This document shows positions 57,575-64,000 of a stretch of 64,000 nucleotides of DNA, one piece after another (position 1 is the first letter of the stretch; the number at the start of each line of letters is the position of its first letter). A model generated the notes under the pieces. It was given only the letters and a program-made list of their open reading frames with translations, made no database searches and had not been told where the DNA came from. A program made the translations under genes and the position numbers. Source of the DNA: Archivesica marissinica (Eukaryota; Mollusca; Bivalvia; Venerida; Vesicomyidae); assembly GCA_014843695.1 (NCBI GenBank), contig CM026397.1, forward strand, positions 43,320,780 to 43,384,779, read 5' to 3'.

Positions 57575-58999
57575 AGGCTACATTGTATTGTACTCTTGTT
57601 TACAATGTATTGTACTCTTGTTTACAATGTATTGTACTCTTGTTTACATTGTATTGTACTCTTGTTTACATTGTATTGTACTCTTGTTTACAATGTATTG
57701 TACTCTTGTTTACAATGTATTGTACTCTTGTTTACATTGTATTGTACTCTTGTTTACATTGTATTGTACTCTTGTTTACAATGTATTGTACTCTTGTTTA
57801 CATTGTATTGTACTCTTGTTTACATTGTATTGTACTCTTGTTTACAATGTATTGTACTCTTGTTTACATTGTATTGTACTCTTGTTTACATTGTATTGTA
57901 CTTTGTTTACATTGTATTGTACTCTTGTTTACATTGTATTGTACTCTTGTTTACATTGTATTGTACTCTTGTTTACAATGTATTGTACTCTTGTTTACAT
58001 TGTATTGTACTCTTGTTTACATTGTATTGTACTCTTGTTTACAATGTATTGTACTCTTGTTTACATTGTATTGTACTCTTGTTTACATTGTATTGTACTC
58101 TTGTTTACAATGTATTGTACTCTTGTTTACAATGTATTGTACTCTTGTTTACTTATTTACAATGTATTGTACTCTTGTTTACAATGTATTGTACTCTTGT
58201 TTACTTATTTACATTGTATTGTACTATTGTTTACAATGTATTGTAGTCTTGTTTACATTGTATTGTACTCTTGTTTACTTGTTTACATTGTATTGTACTC
58301 TTGTTTACTTGTTTACATTGTATTGTACTCTTGTTTACTTATTTACATTGTATTGTACTCTTGTTTACTTATTTACATTGTATTGTACTCTTGTTTACAA
58401 TGTATTGTACTCTTGTTTACATTGTATTGTACTCTTGTTTACATTGTATTGTACTCTTATTTACATTGTATTGTACTCTTGTTTACATTGTATTGTACTC
58501 TTGTTTACAATGTATTGTACTCTTGTTTACATTGTATTGTACTCTTGTTTACATTGTATTGTACTCTTGTTTACAATGTATTGTACTCTTGTTTACAATG
58601 TATTGTACTCTTGTTTACATTGTATTGTACTCTTGTTTACAATGTATTGTACTCTTGTTTACTTGTTTACATTGTATTGTACTCTTGTTTACTTATTTAC
58701 ATTGTATTGTACTCTTGTTTACAATGTATTGTACTCTTGTTTACTTATTTACATTGTATTGTACTCTTATTTACATTGTATTGTACTCTTGTTTACATTG
58801 TATTGTACTCTTGTTTACATTGTATTGTACTCTTGTTTACATTGTATTGTACTCTTGTTTACATTGTATTGTACTCTTGTTTACATTGTATTGTACTCTT
58901 GTTTACATTGTATTGTACTCTTGTTTACATTGTATTGTACTCTTGTTTACATTGTATTGTACTCTTGTTTACATTGTATTGTACTCTTGTTTACATTGT
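57575..58999 (+). repeat. 22-bp minisatellite, block 2, more than 60 copies
   Basis: The unit is the same as at 56412-56566, with A or T at one position (TTACAATG or TTACATTG). Longer units contain an extra TTACTTATTTACATTG. The last 250 bp before the gap are homogeneous TTACATTG units, and the array runs into the N gap, so its true length is unknown. Confidence 0.97.
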
Positions 59000-59999
59000 N
59001 NNNNNNNNNNNNNNNNNNNNNNNNNNNNNNNNNNNNNNNNNNNNNNNNNNNNNNNNNNNNNNNNNNNNNNNNNNNNNNNNNNNNNNNNNNNNNNNNNNNN
59101 NNNNNNNNNNNNNNNNNNNNNNNNNNNNNNNNNNNNNNNNNNNNNNNNNNNNNNNNNNNNNNNNNNNNNNNNNNNNNNNNNNNNNNNNNNNNNNNNNNNN
59201 NNNNNNNNNNNNNNNNNNNNNNNNNNNNNNNNNNNNNNNNNNNNNNNNNNNNNNNNNNNNNNNNNNNNNNNNNNNNNNNNNNNNNNNNNNNNNNNNNNNN
59301 NNNNNNNNNNNNNNNNNNNNNNNNNNNNNNNNNNNNNNNNNNNNNNNNNNNNNNNNNNNNNNNNNNNNNNNNNNNNNNNNNNNNNNNNNNNNNNNNNNNN
59401 NNNNNNNNNNNNNNNNNNNNNNNNNNNNNNNNNNNNNNNNNNNNNNNNNNNNNNNNNNNNNNNNNNNNNNNNNNNNNNNNNNNNNNNNNNNNNNNNNNNN
59501 NNNNNNNNNNNNNNNNNNNNNNNNNNNNNNNNNNNNNNNNNNNNNNNNNNNNNNNNNNNNNNNNNNNNNNNNNNNNNNNNNNNNNNNNNNNNNNNNNNNN
59601 NNNNNNNNNNNNNNNNNNNNNNNNNNNNNNNNNNNNNNNNNNNNNNNNNNNNNNNNNNNNNNNNNNNNNNNNNNNNNNNNNNNNNNNNNNNNNNNNNNNN
59701 NNNNNNNNNNNNNNNNNNNNNNNNNNNNNNNNNNNNNNNNNNNNNNNNNNNNNNNNNNNNNNNNNNNNNNNNNNNNNNNNNNNNNNNNNNNNNNNNNNNN
59801 NNNNNNNNNNNNNNNNNNNNNNNNNNNNNNNNNNNNNNNNNNNNNNNNNNNNNNNNNNNNNNNNNNNNNNNNNNNNNNNNNNNNNNNNNNNNNNNNNNNN
59901 NNNNNNNNNNNNNNNNNNNNNNNNNNNNNNNNNNNNNNNNNNNNNNNNNNNNNNNNNNNNNNNNNNNNNNNNNNNNNNNNNNNNNNNNNNNNNNNNNNN
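59000..59999. other. Assembly gap, exactly 1000 N
   Basis: The gap is a placeholder of exactly 1000 N between the 22-bp array and an unrelated A+C satellite. Because the two sides share nothing, the join at this gap may not reflect true adjacency. Confidence 0.99.
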
Positions 60000-62900
60000 A
60001 ACACCCCACAACACCTCACAACACAACACACCACACCACACAACACACCATACCACACAACACAACACCCCACACCACACAACACATCACATCACACCAA
60101 ACCACACAACACCACACATCATAACTCAACACACCACACAACACACCACAACTAAACACACCACAACACAACACACACCACACCACATAACTCACCACAA
60201 TCCCACACATCACAACTCAACACACACTACACACCACACAACACAACTCAACACACACCACACAACATAACTCAACACACACTACACACCACACAACACA
60301 ACTCAACACAACACAACACACCACACAACACAACACCCCACACCACACAACACAACACCACACAACACCACACCACACAATACAACATAAACCAAACCAC
60401 ACAACACAACTCAACATACACCATACACCACACAACACACAACACACCACACCACACAACTAAACCCACACCACACAATACAACACAACACACACCACAC
60501 AACTCAACACACACAACACCACACAACTCAACACACACCACACAATACAACACACACCACACAACTCAGCACAACACCCCATCACACAATACAACACAAC
60601 ACAAACCACACCACACAATACAACACAACACAACACAACATAAAACAACACAACACAACACACCACAACACAATACAACACAATACAACACAACAACACA
60701 CAACACAATTCAACAAAACACCCCAAACCACACAACACAACACTACACCCCACAACAGCCCACACAACACAACTCAACACACACCACACAACTCAACTCA
60801 ACAAAACTCAACTCAACTCAACGCCCCACACAACACAACACCCCACACAATTCAACACAACACCCCACACCACACAACACCACACAACATCCCACACAAC
60901 ACAACACCCCACACAACTCAACACAACACCCCACACCACAAAACACCACACAACACCCCACACAACACAACACCCCACACAACACCACACAACACCCCAC
61001 ACAACACAACACCCCTCACAACACCACTCAACTCAACACAACACAACACCCCACAACACACCACACACCATCCCACACAACACAACACACAACCCACACA
61101 CCCACACAACACAACACCCCACAACACAACTCACACAACACACCACACAACTCAAACAACACCACACCACACACCACACAACACCACCACACAACACACC
61201 ACACAACTCAACAACTCAACACCCCACCCACACACAACAACACCCAACACAACCCACAAACACCCCACACCACAACACACCCACACACACACCACACAAC
61301 ACCACACAACCCAAACACCACACAACTCAACCAACACCCACACAACACACAACACAACACACAACACCACAACCACACCATACCACACACACACACACCA
61401 CAAACACCACACCACAAAACCACATCACACCCACCACACATACACACCACATAACACAACACACACATACACCACCACAACACAAACCCACACACACCAC
61501 ACATACACAATCACCACACAACACAACACAAACACACACACACCACACAACACCACACACACACCACACACACCACCCCCACAACACAACCCCACACAAC
61601 TCAACACCCATACAACACAACACACCACACCACACAACACCACACAACACACCACACAACACCCCACACAACAACACCACACACAACTCAACACAACACC
61701 CACACCAAACAACACCACACAACACCTCACACAACACAACACCCCCACACAACACAACACAACTCAACACAACACAAAACAACACCCCACAACACACCCA
61801 ACACAACACAACACCACACACCACACACCACACAACAAAACACAACTCAACACACACAACACCCCCACACCACACAACACCCCACAACACCACACAACAC
61901 ACCACAACACCACACAACACCACACAACACCACACAACACAACACACCACACCACACAACACACCATACCACACAACACAACACCCCACACCACACAACA
62001 CACACATCACACCACACCACACAACACCACACACCAAACTCAACACACCACACAACACACCACAACTAAACACACCACAACACAACACACACCACACCAC
62101 ATAACTCACCACAATCCCACACATCACAACTCAACACACACTACACACCACACAACACAACTCAACACACACCACACAACATAACTCAACACACACTACA
62201 CACCACACCACACAACACAACACCCCACACCACACAACACAACACCACACAACACCACACCACACAATACAACATAAACCAAACCACACAACACAACTCA
62301 ACATACACCATACACCACACAACACACAACACACCACACCACACAACTAAACCCACACCACACAATACAGCACAACACACACCATACAACTCAACACACA
62401 CAACACCACACAACTCAACACACACCACACAATACAACACAACACACACCACACAACTCAGCACAACACCCCATCACACAATACAACACAACACAAACCA
62501 CACCACACAATACAACACAACACAACACAACATAAAACAATACAACACAACACACCACAACACAATACAACACAATACAACACAACAACACACAACACAA
62601 TTCAACAAAACACCCCACACCACACAACACAACACTACACCCCACAACAGCCCACACAACACAACTCAACACACACCACACAACTCAACTCAACAAAACT
62701 CAACACAACTCAACGCCCCACAAAACACAACACCCCACACAATTCAACACAACACCCCACACCACACAACACCACACAACATCCCACACAACACAACACC
62801 CCACACAACTCAACACAACACCCCACACCACAAAACACCACACAACACCCCACACAACACAACACCCCACACAACACCACACAACACCCCACACAACACA

Positions 62901-64000
62901 ACACCCCTCACAACACCACTCAACTCAACACAACACAACACCCCACAACACACCACACACCATCCCACACAACACAACACCCCACAACACACCACACACC
63001 ACACCACACACACCCCACACACAACCAACACAACACCCCACACAACCAACACACACACCCCCACACCACACACACACACAACCCAACACAACACCCCACA
63101 CAACACAACACCCAACACAACTCAACACAACACCCCACACCACACACACCACACAACACCACACAACACCACACAACACCACACAACACCCCACACAACA
63201 CAACACCCCACACAACTCAACACAACACCCCACACCACACAAACAACTCAACACAACACCCAACACCACACAACGCACAACACACTCAATACCCCACACA
63301 ACACAACACCACACACAACTCAACACAACACCCCACACCCACACAACACCCCACACAACACAACACCCCACACAACTCAACACAACTCAACACAACACAA
63401 ACACACACCACCACCACACCACACACCACAACACACCACACATCAACAAAACACAACACCCCACACCACAACACCCCCACACAACTCACCACAACACACC
63501 ACACACAACAACGCAACACACACCACACCCACCCACACAACTCAACACAACTCAACACCCCACACAACACACCACCCCACATCACACAACACAACACAAC
63601 TCAACACACCACAACACCCCACACAACACCCCACACCACACAACACCACACAACACAACACAACACCCCACACCACACACCACCCAACACCACACAATTC
63701 AACACAACTCAACATACCACAACACCACACTACACCCCACACCACACACCACCCAACACCACACAACTCAACATACCACAACACCACACAACACCCCACA
63801 CCACAACTCAACACAACACCCCACACCACACACCACCACACACAACACAACACCACACACCACACACCACACACCACAACTCAACACAACACACACCACA
63901 ACACACACCACAATACAACACAACTCAACACAACACAACACAATACAACACACCACACCACAACACCCCACATCACCACATCACACAACACAATACAACA
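60000..64000 (+). repeat. A+C-only satellite with a 1.9 kb higher-order duplication
   Basis: The plus strand is almost entirely A and C for 4 kb, with very few G or T. The texture is ACACCACACAACAC and AACTCAACAC phrases without a fixed short period. A long block is duplicated: 60115-61080 recurs at about 62030-62970, at an offset of 1914 bp falling to 1892 bp after small deletions, with TAAAACAACACAACAC and similar landmarks in order. The minus strand is G+T-only, which opens many Cys/Val/Trp-rich frames that are not genes. Confidence 0.93.

Noticed and set aside
57493..60270. Open frame of 925 codons crossing the second gap
   Set aside because: It consists of 22-bp array, 1000 N and A+C satellite. 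N cannot provide coding evidence.
60016..63971. Cys/Val/Trp-rich minus-strand frames
   Set aside because: They result from G+T-only composition on the minus strand. Many frames overlap and none has a recognisable domain.

Overview
This is a eukaryotic, almost certainly metazoan, window that looks like a bivalve mollusc. That is inferred from tRNA-derived SINE heads of the type common in bivalves (34776-34948 and others), TTAA-flanked MITEs with CCCTTTGC-like ends (47931-48170), AT-rich unique sequence and very large repeat-filled introns. There is no bacterial-style gene organisation, no rRNA, no CRISPR and no intact transposase. About 70-75 percent of the bases are tandem arrays, and two runs of exactly 1000 N are assembly gaps (14656-15655, 59000-59999).

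The only gene I can support is one spliced plus-strand gene spanning most of the window. I assembled its exons by eye from splice sites, reading phase and protein similarity: 784-828 (tentative first exon), 981-1083, 9785-9930, 11696-11782, 14195-14272 (an identical copy lies at 16736-16813 across the first gap), 19532-19605, 21777-21934, 31553-31673, 34583-34670, 36668-36796, 42481-42578 and 50871-50946. With one copy of the duplicated exon these join without a frameshift or stop into 1203 nt (401 codons). The product is a WD40 protein with blade ends such as MCWS, VYNV, QWSI, LWHQ and VWDL, and it matches DNAI4 (WDR78; Chlamydomonas IC138), the intermediate chain of the I1/f inner-arm axonemal dynein of motile cilia. 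The last blade and the stop codon are not visible, so at least one exon lies beyond the window or in a gap. Most of the vertebrate N-terminal half is also not seen.

Layout: 1-780 AT-rich flank with a promoter-like TATA and CCAAT pair; 784-1083 first exons; 1084-9784 SINEs, an old dispersed repeat and a 5 kb 21-bp array; 9785-19605 five exons separated by arrays; 19606-31552 MITE-derived, 31-bp, 19-bp and acceptor-bearing arrays; 31553-50946 five exons with arrays in every intron; 50947-58999 a 43-bp array and a 22-bp array interrupted by a 1 kb inverted-repeat element; 60000-64000 a nearly pure A+C satellite.

The main observation is that many arrays are not random intronic satellites but amplified copies of a functional boundary. 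At six exon edges the array unit contains the splice site plus adjoining exon bases: donors after 9930, 14272, 31673 and 42578, and acceptors before 11696 and 31553. Roughly 190 decoy splice sites result. At two acceptors the decoys encode residues (DLLAVGYG, DLMRL) that seem closer to vertebrate DNAI4 than the functional exon does. Other arrays are amplified from a MITE end (19731-21311), from SINE heads or tails, and from a dispersed repeat. This repeated boundary amplification in one dynein gene is what I would follow up first.
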